Source of the DNA: M3007 sp031425035
GTDB taxonomy: Bacteria > Bacteroidota > Bacteroidia > Chitinophagales > Saprospiraceae
Direction of reading: 5' to 3'
NCBI GenBank assembly: GCA_031425035.1
Contig: JANPIN010000129.1
Coordinates: 62,001-126,000 of the forward strand
Length of the DNA stretch: 64,000 bases
The position numbers were made by a program, and so were the translations under genes. This document shows, piece by piece, positions 34,983 to 43,065 of this stretch (the stretch's first letter is position 1; every line of letters begins with the position of its first letter). The notes beneath the pieces are model-generated. The model worked only from the letters and a program-made list of their open reading frames with translations. It was not told the origin of the DNA and made no database searches.

Positions 34983-35543
34983 ATGGAAGAAGTAAATAAA
35001 GCCATGGCGGAAGCCAAGGCGGCCATGGAAAAAGCCCTGGAGCACCTCGATCATGAACTGGTCAAGCTGCGCACGGGCAAAGCCTCCACCTCATTGCTCA
35101 CCGACCTGCTGGTCGACTATTACGGCTCGCCTACGCCACTTGGCAACATTGCCAACGTGCAGGTCTCCGATTCCCGTACCTTGGCCATTCAACCCTGGGA
35201 ACGAAATATGCTGGGCCCGATCGAACGCGTGATCATTAACTCGAATCTGGGCATGACGCCCCATAATGACGGGGAAACGATCCGCCTGATGGTGCCACCA
35301 CTAACGGAAGAGCGCCGGAAAGAACTGGCCAAAAAAGCCAAGGCAGCCGGCGAAGAAAGCAAAGTCGGCGTACGTAATGCCCGCCACAAAGCCCTGGACA
35401 CCATCAAAAAGTCGGTGAAAGATGGCCTGCCGGAAGATGTGGGTAAACGCAAGGAAACCGATCTGCAGGATATGGTGAATAAATACGTGGAACAAACCGA
35501 TAAGGTGGTTACCGCCAAGGAAAAAGAAATCATGACCGTTTAA
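34983..35543 (+). CDS. frr: Ribosome recycling factor
   Basis: A 186-residue protein that releases ribosomes from mRNA after termination with EF-G. The family core is clear: 'LVKLRTGKASTSLLTDLLVDYYG', 'PLGNIANVQVSD', 'TLAIQPWERNMLGPIERVII', 'LGMTPHNDG', 'RKELAKKAKAAGEESKVGVRNARHKA' (read in parts). Length is normal. The stop is followed at once by an inverted repeat region. Confidence 0.95.
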   Translation: MEEVNKAMAEAKAAMEKALEHLDHELVKLRTGKASTSLLTDLLVDYYGSPTPLGNIANVQVSDSRTLAIQPWERNMLGPIERVIINSNLGMTPHNDGETIRLMVPPLTEERRKELAKKAKAAGEESKVGVRNARHKALDTIKKSVKDGLPEDVGKRKETDLQDMVNKYVEQTDKVVTAKEKEIMTV

Positions 35544-35546
35544 ATG

Positions 35547-35637
35547 GAGTGATGAAGTGATAAAATAATGAAGTGATGGTCGTCGACAGTCGCTTTGTCC
35601 TTATCACTTCATCACTTTATCACTTTATTACTTCATT
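35547..35637. repeat. Inverted pair of GAAGTGATAAA words
   Basis: Left tract 35547-35579 ('gagtgatgaagtgataaaa') and right tract 35600-35637 ('cacttcatcactttatcac') are reverse complements around a 20-bp centre. They fill the whole spacer between frr and the DUF5606 gene. Confidence 0.75.
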
Positions 35638-35641
35638 AAAA

Positions 35642-36145
35642 ATGAACTTAGAAAAATACCTCGTGGTAGCCGGTGTCCCCGGTGTCCACAAATTGATCTC
35701 CAGTCGGGCCAATGGCCTCGTTATCGAAGACCGCAATGAAGGACGGACCAGATTTGTGCCGGTTCGCCAGCAACAGGTGACTCCGATCGCCACGGTGGCC
35801 ATTTACACCGATACAGAAGAAGGAACCATTGCCCTGACGGATGTATTTCAGAAGATGCTGGATCAATACGACAGCCTGCCACCGGCAGAACTGACCGCCA
35901 ATAGTGCAGCCCTCCGGGAATATTTTTCGGCTATCCTGCCCGAACACGACCGCGACCGCGTGCACATTAACGATATTAAAAAATGCATCAAGTGGTTTAA
36001 TTTCATGCGGGAGAAAGGCATTTTCGAAGAAGCAAAACGCGAAGCCGCCGCCCAGGAAGCCGAAAAAGAAGTACCGACCGAAACCCCTGCCGACCCAACA
36101 CCCGCCGCAGAAAATTCAGCAACCGCCGACCAGCCCGGGGCTTAA
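35642..36145 (+). CDS. DUF5606-domain protein
   Basis: The start is set at the ATG at 35642 (167 residues). An in-frame Met at 35573 would read through the inverted repeat. Conserved start 'MNLEKYLVVAGVPGVHKLI', 'SRANGLVIEDRNEGRTRFVP', 'VATVAIYTDTEEGTIALTDVF'-like strands and 'DRVHINDIKKCIKWFNFM' match the DUF5606 family of Bacteroidota. The last ~40 residues are Glu/Ala/Pro/Thr-rich and low in complexity. Function unknown. Confidence 0.82.
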   Translation: MNLEKYLVVAGVPGVHKLISSRANGLVIEDRNEGRTRFVPVRQQQVTPIATVAIYTDTEEGTIALTDVFQKMLDQYDSLPPAELTANSAALREYFSAILPEHDRDRVHINDIKKCIKWFNFMREKGIFEEAKREAAAQEAEKEVPTETPADPTPAAENSATADQPGA

Positions 36146-36180
36146 TCCGCCCACGTTCGTCCGCTTATTACCCTAGTTTA

Positions 36181-36942
36181 ATGTACAAAGGAAAAAAAGT
36201 GGTGGTGGTGCTGCCTGCCTACAACGCCGCCAAAACCCTGGAGAAAACCTACCTCGAAATTCCCTTCGATCTGGTGGATGAGGTCATTCTCTGTGATGAC
36301 CACAGCCGCGATAATACGGCCGACCTGGGCCGCAGGCTGGGTATTCAGCACGTTATCATCCATGAACAGAACAAAGGCTATGGCGGAAATCAGAAGTCCT
36401 TGTATAACAAGGCTTTAGCAATAGGCGGCGATATTGTGATCATGCTGCACCCTGATTACCAGTATACGCCGAAGCTAATTCCTTCCATGGTCAATATCAT
36501 TGGGGAAGACTTGTATCCGGTGGTGCTGGGTTCGCGCATTCTGGGTATGGGCGCGCTGCGGGGAGGCATGCCGATGTATAAATACATTTTCAACCGCTTT
36601 CTGACGCTTTCCCAGAACCTGCTGATACACTATAAGTTATCGGAATACCATACGGGTTATCGGGCTTTTAGCCGGGAAGTACTGGAAACGATCAATTTTA
36701 ACGGCAATTCCGACGATTTTGTGTTCGATAATGAGATGCTTTCCCAAATTGTCTACGCCGGGTTCGATATTGCCGAGGTGACCTGCCCGACTAAATATTT
36801 TGAGGAAGCTTCCAGTATTAATTTTCGCCGGAGTATGAAGTACGGCTTAGGGGTGTTACGGGTTTCAATGGGGCATTTTTTCCAACGAATGGGTTTGGCT
36901 AAAATGGATATGTACCGCCGAATGTCCGGTACAGGGAAATAA
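36181..36942 (+). CDS. Glycosyltransferase family 2 (dolichyl-phosphate-mannose synthase-like)
   Basis: A 253-residue GT-A enzyme. 'VVVVLPAYNAAKTLEKTYLEI' and 'DEVILCDDHSRDNTADL' bind the sugar nucleotide, 'GGNQKSLYNKAL' and 'GDIVIMLHPDYQY' hold the metal site, and 'YKYIFNRFLTL' and 'SEYHTGYRAFSREVLE' form the acceptor side. Similar enzymes glycosylate polyprenyl phosphate at the inner membrane. No transmembrane helix at the C-terminus is evident. It stands alone, 35 bp after the DUF5606 gene. Confidence 0.85.
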   Translation: MYKGKKVVVVLPAYNAAKTLEKTYLEIPFDLVDEVILCDDHSRDNTADLGRRLGIQHVIIHEQNKGYGGNQKSLYNKALAIGGDIVIMLHPDYQYTPKLIPSMVNIIGEDLYPVVLGSRILGMGALRGGMPMYKYIFNRFLTLSQNLLIHYKLSEYHTGYRAFSREVLETINFNGNSDDFVFDNEMLSQIVYAGFDIAEVTCPTKYFEEASSINFRRSMKYGLGVLRVSMGHFFQRMGLAKMDMYRRMSGTGK

Positions 36943-36946
36943 CGAC

Positions 36947-36987
36947 CACAATATGTTTACGGAAAGTGGCGAAAAAAGCATATTGTG
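36947..36987 (+). terminator. Possible hairpin after glycosyltransferase
   Basis: A 9-bp stem 'cacaatatg' / 'catattgtg' with a 23-nt loop, starting 4 bp after the stop. There is no T-run, so a terminator role is weak. Confidence 0.3.
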
Positions 36988-37136
36988 TGGAAAGGGTTAA
37001 ATTTTTGTCAATAGTTGAATGGATGTGGACCCGGCATGATATTTTCTCTCTATTTTGTCCGCGTAAACATTTGGTCAACTGATTTTTCACCTTATAACAC
37101 TTTAAATTAGGCCTTTTATGGCCTTTTAATCAGCCT

Positions 37137-37442
37137 ATGAAACATATCTTACTCGTTTTTGCAATGGTGCTGGGTGGTGTGGCGGCACAAGCTCAAAATG
37201 CCGCAAAAATTGACCTCGCTGTTTATCCCAATCCAACCACGGAGTTTATTTCTGTACAAGATAATAATGAAGTAGTCGGTTTTCTGGCCGTGTACAACAT
37301 TGTCGGCCGTAAGCTTAAAGAATTCGAATACGCAAAAGGCGACCAGTATTCGCTGCTGGATTTGCCAAAAGGCATGTACCTGGTGCAAATTCAGGACCGC
37401 AGCCGGCGGATCATTACGACCCAAAAGATCGATAAACGCTGA
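37137..37442 (+). CDS. Signal peptide plus T9SS type A sorting domain, no cargo
   Basis: A 101-residue protein. Residues 1-20 are a signal peptide ('MKHILLVFAMVLGGVAAQAQ'). All the rest is a T9SS type A C-terminal sorting domain ('IDLAVYPNPTTEFISV', 'FLAVYNIVGRKLKEFEY', 'LLDLPKGMYLVQI', ending 'ITTQKIDKR'). Normally this domain follows a large cargo and is removed on export. Here there is no cargo. It has its own start, a spacer of ~190 bp before it and a hairpin after it. It is not a fragment of the neighbours, since the gene before ends cleanly. Confidence 0.8.
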   Translation: MKHILLVFAMVLGGVAAQAQNAAKIDLAVYPNPTTEFISVQDNNEVVGFLAVYNIVGRKLKEFEYAKGDQYSLLDLPKGMYLVQIQDRSRRIITTQKIDKR

Positions 37443-37467
37443 GTAAAACGAGGCTGTACCCAAAGTG

Positions 37468-37590
37468 CTGTTTAGAGAGGAGTTTAAAGAGTTTGGAGGG
37501 GTTTAGAATATCTGCATCAGGCTGATTATCAATGCTATGCAGGCCTATTCTAAACCCCTCTAAATATTTCTAAACCCCTCTAAACTACAC
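37468..37590. repeat. Inverted GAGGGGTTTAGA repeats forming a hairpin
   Basis: A perfect 15-bp stem 'gaggggtttagaata' (37496-37510) and 'tattctaaacccctc' (37546-37560), with a second short pairing 'tgcat'/'atgca' inside, around an AT-rich loop. Further 'aaacccctctaaa' units follow on the right and a 'tttagagagg' unit on the left. The tract fills the spacer between two convergent genes. Confidence 0.8.
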
Positions 37591-37626
37591 TTATGAGACA
37601 ACTCATGTATGGATCGCCGCGCAGTT

Positions 37627-40554
37627 CTACTTCACCTCGATCTCATCCACGAACAACCAGCATGGGTTGCCCGCGCCTTTATGGGCCGGCGGACATTGTC
37701 CGAGCGACACGCCCACGACGCGCAAATAGCGCGCTTTTTTGCCGCCCAGATCCAGGGTAAAATCCCGTTGTAACGTTCCTTTTCCCTCTGGCGCCACCTC
37801 ATTGCTCCGCAGGCCGGCGGGCTGAAAATGTTCTCCGTCATCGGAAATTTCGACCCGCACTTCTTTCGGAAAAAATATCCAGGCGTTCTCATCCTGCAAA
37901 AACCGGGCGCGCAACTGCCTGACTTTCCTGCTTTTACCCAGATCCAGCACCACATCCAGGTTCACGCCCTCAAAACCCTGCCAGTCGCCGGTACGGAAAT
38001 CCACCCCGCCCTGTATACCGTTGATTAGCCCTTCCTTGCCGCCGGCCGTGTATTGCGGGGAATACGTGGTGTTGTAGCGTACCGACTGCACCAGGTTATC
38101 AAATAAATAATAGTGGAAAGTATCGGTCGAACTTCGTTGTCCATCTCTGTCTGCCCAGATGGCCAGCCTGCCTGATTCGTTCACTTTAACGGGACCGGTA
38201 TATTTCCGGGGGGCAGCAGCCTTGCCTTTATCCGTAATTTCCTGATAGTAAATGCTTGCCGCCGGGTCCAGGTGACCCAGTTCAATCTCCTGCCGGTCTT
38301 TGAAACTGCGTTTTCCTTTGGCCACGAAAGGCAAAGCCACCAGATCCACTTCCGCGACCGGTACCTCTGGCCGGCCTCTTCCCCACTGCGCCGGCTGATC
38401 TGTCATTTCCAGGTTTAATTCGCCTCCGCTCGTTAGGCGGTCGTGGCTGAACCACATGGCCGGCGGCTCCGGATTTCCATTAAAGGTTGTTTTTTTAATA
38501 TAACATTTTCGGGCGGATGCTCCGGGCGCATTCACCGTGAAAGTGCGCTTGTTGTCCAGGTGCAAGATCATTTTTTCAAACCAGGGCGTACCGATGAAAT
38601 ACGTGGTACTGCCCGGCAAAATCGGATAAAACCCCATGGCCGAACATACCAGCCAGGCCGACATCTGCCCACAATCCTCATTACCACTCAGTCCGTCGGG
38701 CCGGTTGGCGTACTGCTCATCCATGATCTGGCGTACCCGTCGCTGCGTTTTCCCGTACTGATCGACGTAGTTATATAAATAGGCCAGGTGATGACTCGGT
38801 TCGTTGCCCTGCACATACTGGCCGATCATGCCAGTCAGGTCGGCCTGGTTACGGCCGGTTGTTCTGGGGGAGGCGGAAAAGAGGCTATCCAGTTGATTCT
38901 CAAAGCCTTTGCGGCCACCCAGTAACTCCATCAGCGAGCCTATGTCCTGGGGGGCGGAAAACCGGTATTGCCAGGCATTGGCCTCCGTATAATTGAAATT
39001 TACTTCATACGGATCGAAAGGCTCGTACCAGCCGGCATTGGTTTTAGCCCGAAAAAAACGCGTCGCTGGGTCGAACAGGTTTTTGTAGTACTGCGCGCGG
39101 CGAAAATAGTTTTTCGCCAGGCTATCCCGCCCCAACTGCTGCGCCATGGTGGCCACACACCAGTCGTCGTAGGCATATTCCAGCGTTTTAGACACAGATT
39201 CCGACTCTTTATCGGCCGGAACATAGCCCAGCCTGCGGTAATGCTGCAGGCCCAAACGATCCTGATTCGTACTTTTTACCATGGCCGCCAGCGCCTGCGA
39301 GGCATCGAAACCGCGAATACCCTTGGCGTAGGCGTCGGCAATGGCCGAAATGGCATGGTTGCCAATCATACAGTCGGTTTCGTTGCCCGACAATTCCCAA
39401 ACCGGCAACAGACCGCCCTGCTCGTACTGCCGCAGGAAAGTCTGGATAAAATCGCTGGTCCGCCTGGGTTCGAAAATAGTGAGCAGCGGGTGTAGTGCGC
39501 GATGTGTGTCCCACAACGAAAAAACGGTGTACACGTCGTGGCCGGGACTGGGATGGATCTTATTATCGCGGCCCCGGTACTGCCCATCCACGTCGTTCCA
39601 GATGTTCGGCGCCAGCATCGTGTGGTAAAGGGCCGTGTAAAAGATTGTTTTTTGATCCGTACTACCGCCTTCCACGCTGATTTTAGCCAGTTGACGCTGC
39701 CATTTCGACTGCGTTTCCGCCTTTATCCGGTTGAAATCGAAGTCGTTACATTCTTTTTCCAGATTCCGGCGGGCGCCCTCCATGCTTACGCCGGAAATAC
39801 CCACAGTGACCACGAGCGGTTGGTTATTCGTGTAAAAATTCAGCAGCCCCACAATGGCTTTGCTGGTCACCGAAGGCGTTGCCACCCTTGGATTTTGCGC
39901 CATATCCAGCACAATGCTGCTGTAAAACGGGGTCGAGAAGCGGGCCGCAAAATACACGTGCTGTTCTTTGGCCCAGCCGGTGGAAATCCGATACCCGGCA
40001 ATTTCACGGTCGTTAATGACCTCCAGGTGAGCATCCAGGACGCTGTCCCGCTGGCGCAGATCGATGATCAGGTTACCTTTGGTCTGGTTCGCCGGAAATG
40101 TATAGCGGTGCACGCCAACCCGTTCCGTAGCCGTCATTTCGCAGAGAATTTGATCGCGATCGAGCAGCACGGAATAATACCCGGCTTCGGCATGTTCATT
40201 TTTTTTGGAAAAACGGGCGGCGTAATCCTCCGGTTCCAGGCGGGCGCCACCGGTAAAAGGCATGAACAACAGGTCGCAGTAATCCGCTACGCCCGTGCCG
40301 CTGAGGTGGGTGTGGCTGAATCCGTAAATGGTAGAATCGCTGTAATGATAACCCGAACAGCCGTCCCAGTCCTGGAGATCGAGGCGCGTATCGGGACTGA
40401 GTTGTACCAGGCCGAAAGGTGCGGTGGCGCCGGGGTAGGTATGGCCATGGCCGCCGGTTCCGATGAATGGATTGACGAAATTCAACTGGCCAAAAGCGGA
40501 GGAAAAAGAGCAGCCCAGGACAATCAACAGGCTAAAGAGGCGGGAAACGTTCAT
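37627..40554 (-). CDS. GH92 family alpha-mannosidase with F5/8-type C domain
   Basis: The start is set at the ATG at 40554 (975 residues), which opens a signal peptide ending 'SSAFGQ'; a longer frame to 40617 adds 21 unlikely residues. The GH92 core runs 'FVNPFIGTGGHGHTYPGA', 'GLVQLSPDTR', 'GYHYSDSTIYGFSHTHLSG', 'ELSGNETDCMIGNHAISAIADAY' and 'LSGNEDCGQMSAW'. GH92 enzymes are calcium-dependent exo-alpha-mannosidases acting on N-glycans or mannans. After the core, from about 740, lies a chitobiase/CBM-like part and an F5/8-type C domain (about 880-975, 'RVEISDDGEHFQPA'). No T9SS sorting domain is seen. Confidence 0.9.
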   Translation of the reverse strand: MNVSRLFSLLIVLGCSFSSAFGQLNFVNPFIGTGGHGHTYPGATAPFGLVQLSPDTRLDLQDWDGCSGYHYSDSTIYGFSHTHLSGTGVADYCDLLFMPFTGGARLEPEDYAARFSKKNEHAEAGYYSVLLDRDQILCEMTATERVGVHRYTFPANQTKGNLIIDLRQRDSVLDAHLEVINDREIAGYRISTGWAKEQHVYFAARFSTPFYSSIVLDMAQNPRVATPSVTSKAIVGLLNFYTNNQPLVVTVGISGVSMEGARRNLEKECNDFDFNRIKAETQSKWQRQLAKISVEGGSTDQKTIFYTALYHTMLAPNIWNDVDGQYRGRDNKIHPSPGHDVYTVFSLWDTHRALHPLLTIFEPRRTSDFIQTFLRQYEQGGLLPVWELSGNETDCMIGNHAISAIADAYAKGIRGFDASQALAAMVKSTNQDRLGLQHYRRLGYVPADKESESVSKTLEYAYDDWCVATMAQQLGRDSLAKNYFRRAQYYKNLFDPATRFFRAKTNAGWYEPFDPYEVNFNYTEANAWQYRFSAPQDIGSLMELLGGRKGFENQLDSLFSASPRTTGRNQADLTGMIGQYVQGNEPSHHLAYLYNYVDQYGKTQRRVRQIMDEQYANRPDGLSGNEDCGQMSAWLVCSAMGFYPILPGSTTYFIGTPWFEKMILHLDNKRTFTVNAPGASARKCYIKKTTFNGNPEPPAMWFSHDRLTSGGELNLEMTDQPAQWGRGRPEVPVAEVDLVALPFVAKGKRSFKDRQEIELGHLDPAASIYYQEITDKGKAAAPRKYTGPVKVNESGRLAIWADRDGQRSSTDTFHYYLFDNLVQSVRYNTTYSPQYTAGGKEGLINGIQGGVDFRTGDWQGFEGVNLDVVLDLGKSRKVRQLRARFLQDENAWIFFPKEVRVEISDDGEHFQPAGLRSNEVAPEGKGTLQRDFTLDLGGKKARYLRVVGVSLGQCPPAHKGAGNPCWLFVDEIEVK

Positions 40555-40575
40555 ATTTTTCAAAATAGTACGCTT

Positions 40576-40583
40576 CAAAAGTA
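40576..40583 (-). promoter_or_regulatory. TAnnTTTG -7 box, GH92 gene
   Basis: Minus-strand 'TACTTTTG' matches TAnnTTTG 22 bp upstream of the GH92 ATG. No clear -33. Confidence 0.4.
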
Positions 40584-40606
40584 AGGACAATTGCCGGAGC
40601 GTGGCG

Positions 40607-41176
40607 CTACCGTTCACAGGAAATCACGATGGCGGGCGGGAAGTTGAGGGGCACGAAATCGACTTTGGCATTGCCGAAAATACGGCGGTAAAATGCCACC
40701 AGCCAGGGGGAATAATGGAACTGGATGAACCAGCCGCCCGGCCGCAGACTGCGCCGGCAGGTATTGATGATGTTTTGGGCCAGTTCTTCGGGCAGCACGA
40801 CAAAAGGAATGCCGGACACCAGATAATCAATGCTTTGAATGCCGTGCTGGCGCAGATGCTCGCCCATGTTCTCTGCGGAATCATGAATGACCAGCAGCCG
40901 GCTGTCGTGTAGTTCGCGTTTGATTTTTTCCACGAAAACGGGATTGATCTCAAAGACCAGCAAACGGGCCTGCGGGCCCAGTCGGCGCAGCAGATAACGC
41001 GTTACGGCGCCATCGCCGGGGCCCAGTTCGACCACCACGTGGGCGCGGGCGGGATCAATTTTATCGACAATACTCCGGCAAAGAAAGCGGGAGCTGGGCG
41101 AGACGCTACCCATGGTTCGCATGCTGCGAATACTTTCCCGTAAAAAACCGAAACGCTGATGAAGGGTGGTAGACAT
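40607..41176 (-). CDS. Class I SAM methyltransferase (phospholipid N-methyltransferase-like)
   Basis: The start is set at the ATG at 41176 (189 residues, 'MSTTLHQRFGFL'); a longer frame reaches 41257. The Rossmann fold binds S-adenosylmethionine at 'VVVELGPGDGAVTRYLL', followed by 'LLVFEINPVFVEKI' and 'YLVSGIPFVVLPEELAQNII'. The later 'FIQFHYSPWLVAFYRRIFG' is typical of PmtA-like or KsgA-like enzymes. It may methylate a phospholipid; that is inference. It is followed at 40554 by the GH92 gene. Confidence 0.75.
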   Translation of the reverse strand: MSTTLHQRFGFLRESIRSMRTMGSVSPSSRFLCRSIVDKIDPARAHVVVELGPGDGAVTRYLLRRLGPQARLLVFEINPVFVEKIKRELHDSRLLVIHDSAENMGEHLRQHGIQSIDYLVSGIPFVVLPEELAQNIINTCRRSLRPGGWFIQFHYSPWLVAFYRRIFGNAKVDFVPLNFPPAIVISCER

Positions 41177-41258
41177 AGAGACGAATGTAGCCAGAAGCCG
41201 CATCATACGGCGAATAAAAAGGGGCTGGGTTCGTAAAACGTTTTCCAGAGCAACCAAA

Positions 41259-42335
41259 TCAGGCGTCGAAACTGACCACCACGCGCTGGGTCTTGGGATG
41301 CGACTGACAGGTAAGCACGTAACCGGCAGCTACTTCGTCGGGTTCCAGGCCGTAATTCACATCCATCTCGACTTTTCCTTCCAGAATTCTGGCCTTGCAG
41401 GTGGAGCATACGCCGCCTTTACAGGAAAAGGGCAGGTCGGCCCCGGCGCGCATGGCCGCATCCAGCAGGGTACTGCCATCGGACGGCAATTGAAAATCGA
41501 ACTGGGTGCCGTCCTGGATCACGGTAATGGATGCCTCGAACCGGCTATCGGATGTGCCGGAGCGCGCGGTAGTCGTTCGCTGCCGGCTGCCGGCCGTAGT
41601 AAAGAGTTCAAAATGAATTTTTTGCGCCGGGACTTCCAGTTTTTCCAGCACCGTTTTTATTTCAAAAACCATTTCTTCCGGGCCACAGAGGAAGAACGCA
41701 TCTACCTCGGCCGGGTTAAATAACAAGCGGGCATAGGTCTGGCATTTTTCGCCGCTCAGACGTCCGGTAAATAAATCGCTGCCCAATGATTCGCGGCTCA
41801 GCACGTGGTGTACCGCCAGCCGGTCGGGATAGCGGTTTTTGAGTTCTTCCAGTTGTTCACGAAACACGATGAAATCGAAACCGCGGTTTCCGTAAAAAAG
41901 CAGGAAACGGCTGTGGGGCTCCTGCGCCAGCGTCGTTTTCAAAATACTCATGACCGGCGTAATACCACTGCCGGCGGCAAAAGCCACGTATAAACGGCTG
42001 GCTTCGGGGTCTAGTTTTGTAAAAAACCGCCCTTGTGGCGGCATGACTTCCAGTACATCCCCGGCCCGCAGATGTTCGTTGGCATAGGCGCTGAACAAAC
42101 CTTCGTCCACCCGTTTAATGGCTACGCGCAGATCGTCTTCCTGGGCGCCGGTACAAATGGAGTAGGAGCGGCGTACTTCCTCGCCGCCCAGGGTGGTGCG
42201 CAGCGTAAGGTGTTGTCCCTGGGTGAAACGAAAAAGATCGCGTAACGATGCGGGCACCTCAAAAGCGACCGAGACCGTATCGGCAGTTTCCCGGCGAAGT
42301 TCGCGCACCCGGAGGGGGTAAAATTTGGTGGACAT
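41259..42335 (-). CDS. Flavin reductase with 2Fe-2S domain (PaaE-like)
   Basis: A 358-residue electron-transfer protein. FAD-binding barrel (about 1-100, 'RRSYSICTG'), NAD(P)-binding part (105-230, 'VAFAAGSGITPVMSILKTTL', 'FFLCGPEEMVFEI') and a C-terminal plant-type ferredoxin domain (265-358, 'PFSCKGGVCSTCKARILEG' and 'VLTCQSHP', giving four Cys). It resembles phenylacetyl-CoA epoxidase subunit E, but no other paa gene is in view, so it may serve another oxygenase or desaturase. Start ATG is well placed. Confidence 0.85.
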   Translation of the reverse strand: MSTKFYPLRVRELRRETADTVSVAFEVPASLRDLFRFTQGQHLTLRTTLGGEEVRRSYSICTGAQEDDLRVAIKRVDEGLFSAYANEHLRAGDVLEVMPPQGRFFTKLDPEASRLYVAFAAGSGITPVMSILKTTLAQEPHSRFLLFYGNRGFDFIVFREQLEELKNRYPDRLAVHHVLSRESLGSDLFTGRLSGEKCQTYARLLFNPAEVDAFFLCGPEEMVFEIKTVLEKLEVPAQKIHFELFTTAGSRQRTTTARSGTSDSRFEASITVIQDGTQFDFQLPSDGSTLLDAAMRAGADLPFSCKGGVCSTCKARILEGKVEMDVNYGLEPDEVAAGYVLTCQSHPKTQRVVVSFDA

Positions 42336-42373
42336 GAGTCAGTGGTGGCTAGGGCAGCGGGCGGAAACAAAAC

Positions 42374-42413
42374 GCAAAAAGTGTATCACGTAGTTACGGG
42401 ATACACTTTTTGC
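42374..42413 (-). terminator. Terminator after rpsT (minus strand)
   Basis: A perfect 14-bp stem 'gcaaaaagtgtatc' (42374-42387) with 'gatacactttttgc' (42400-42413) and a 12-nt loop. Minus-strand transcripts from rpsT reach it 42 bp after the stop and then meet 'gttttg'. It also lies just upstream of the PaaE-like gene. Confidence 0.75.
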
Positions 42414-42455
42414 AGCATCTGCGAAAAAATGCTGGACAACTGGGCAGAAACCGGC

Positions 42456-42722
42456 TTACGCGACGGCTGCAGCCAGGTGGTTCACATGGCGCATCAAACC
42501 GCTTTTCAGGTTGGATGCTTTGTTGCGGTGAATGTTGCCGCGTTTAGCCAAACGATCGATCATGCTAACAACTTTCGGCAGGAATTTTTCCGCTTCCGCT
42601 TTGTCTTTCAGATCACGCAGGTTTTTGATAGCAGTACGAGCCGTTTTTTTGTAATAACGGTTTTGCAGGCGGCGCTTTTCAGTTTGACGGATGCGCTTGA
42701 GTGCAGAACGATGGTGAGCCAT
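42456..42722 (-). CDS. rpsT: 30S ribosomal protein S20
   Basis: An 88-residue, very basic protein: 'MAHHRSALKRIRQTEKRRLQNRYYKKTARTAIKNLR' (parts), with Lys/Arg-rich helices and the C-terminal 'GNIHRNKASNLKSGLMRHVN'. This is a typical S20. It binds 16S rRNA early in assembly. It is preceded by a clear TAnnTTTG promoter and followed by a hairpin terminator, so it is probably a single-gene unit. Confidence 0.95.
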   Translation of the reverse strand: MAHHRSALKRIRQTEKRRLQNRYYKKTARTAIKNLRDLKDKAEAEKFLPKVVSMIDRLAKRGNIHRNKASNLKSGLMRHVNHLAAAVA

Positions 42723-42779
42723 ATTTTACAGCGTATGATTTGCAGATGTTAAAAATAGATGGTTTTCCTTTTGGGCGGG

Positions 42780-42787
42780 CAAAGGTA
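42780..42787 (-). promoter_or_regulatory. TAnnTTTG promoter of rpsT
   Basis: Minus-strand 'TACCTTTG' is an exact consensus -7 box followed by 'cccgccc', 58 bp upstream of the rpsT start. 'ttttc' about 19 bp before it may be a weak -33. Confidence 0.5.
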
Positions 42788-42935
42788 GCGCTTCCGACGC
42801 GAAAAAGAAAAGCCAGCGGAAAATTTTTATTTGTTTTTCCAGACGCAGCGTTTCCTTTGCTACGTTTGAGGGGCGAAAATACACGAACAAAGCGAAGATT
42901 TTCCCAAAAAAAGGCCCCTGTGGCCTCGGTGGTGT

Positions 42936-42943
42936 TATTTTTG
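42936..42943 (+). promoter_or_regulatory. Possible sucA -7 box
   Basis: 'TATTTTTG' fits TAnnTTTG, 123 bp before the sucA ATG. The transcript would start with a leader of about 110 nt carrying the hairpin at 42965-43000. No good -33. Confidence 0.35.
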
Positions 42944-42964
42944 CAGCCCGAAGTCCATCCGGCG

Positions 42965-43000
42965 CCCCGTTTACGATTGGTAAAAGTATCGTAAACGGGG
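42965..43000. promoter_or_regulatory. Perfect 13-bp hairpin in sucA leader
   Basis: 'ccccgtttacgat' (42965-42977) pairs perfectly with 'atcgtaaacgggg' (42988-43000) around 'tggtaaaagt'. It lies 65 bp upstream of the sucA start. It has no T-run after it on either strand, so a simple terminator is unlikely. A leader structure, an operator for a dimeric regulator or a small-RNA element are possible. Confidence 0.55.
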
Positions 43001-43065
43001 GGCATACGGACAACCGGAATTCAAATAATTGATTCTGAATCCTCTAGACTGAACAGTACGGCACA

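Larger units (their letters stand above)
42723..43065. other. 343-bp gene-free spacer between rpsT and sucA
   Basis: A divergent region. It holds a likely rpsT promoter on the minus strand, a possible sucA promoter box, and a perfect hairpin at 42965-43000 in the presumed sucA leader. No reading frame is supportable. Confidence 0.65.

Noticed and set aside
39502..40584. 360-codon plus-strand frame opposite the GH92 gene
   Set aside because: GH92 motifs on the minus strand are unmistakable; the opposite frame reflects the GC-rich codon pattern.
41259..42335. Part of a phenylacetate degradation operon
   Set aside because: No paaA-D, K or other paa gene lies near; only the reductase is present.
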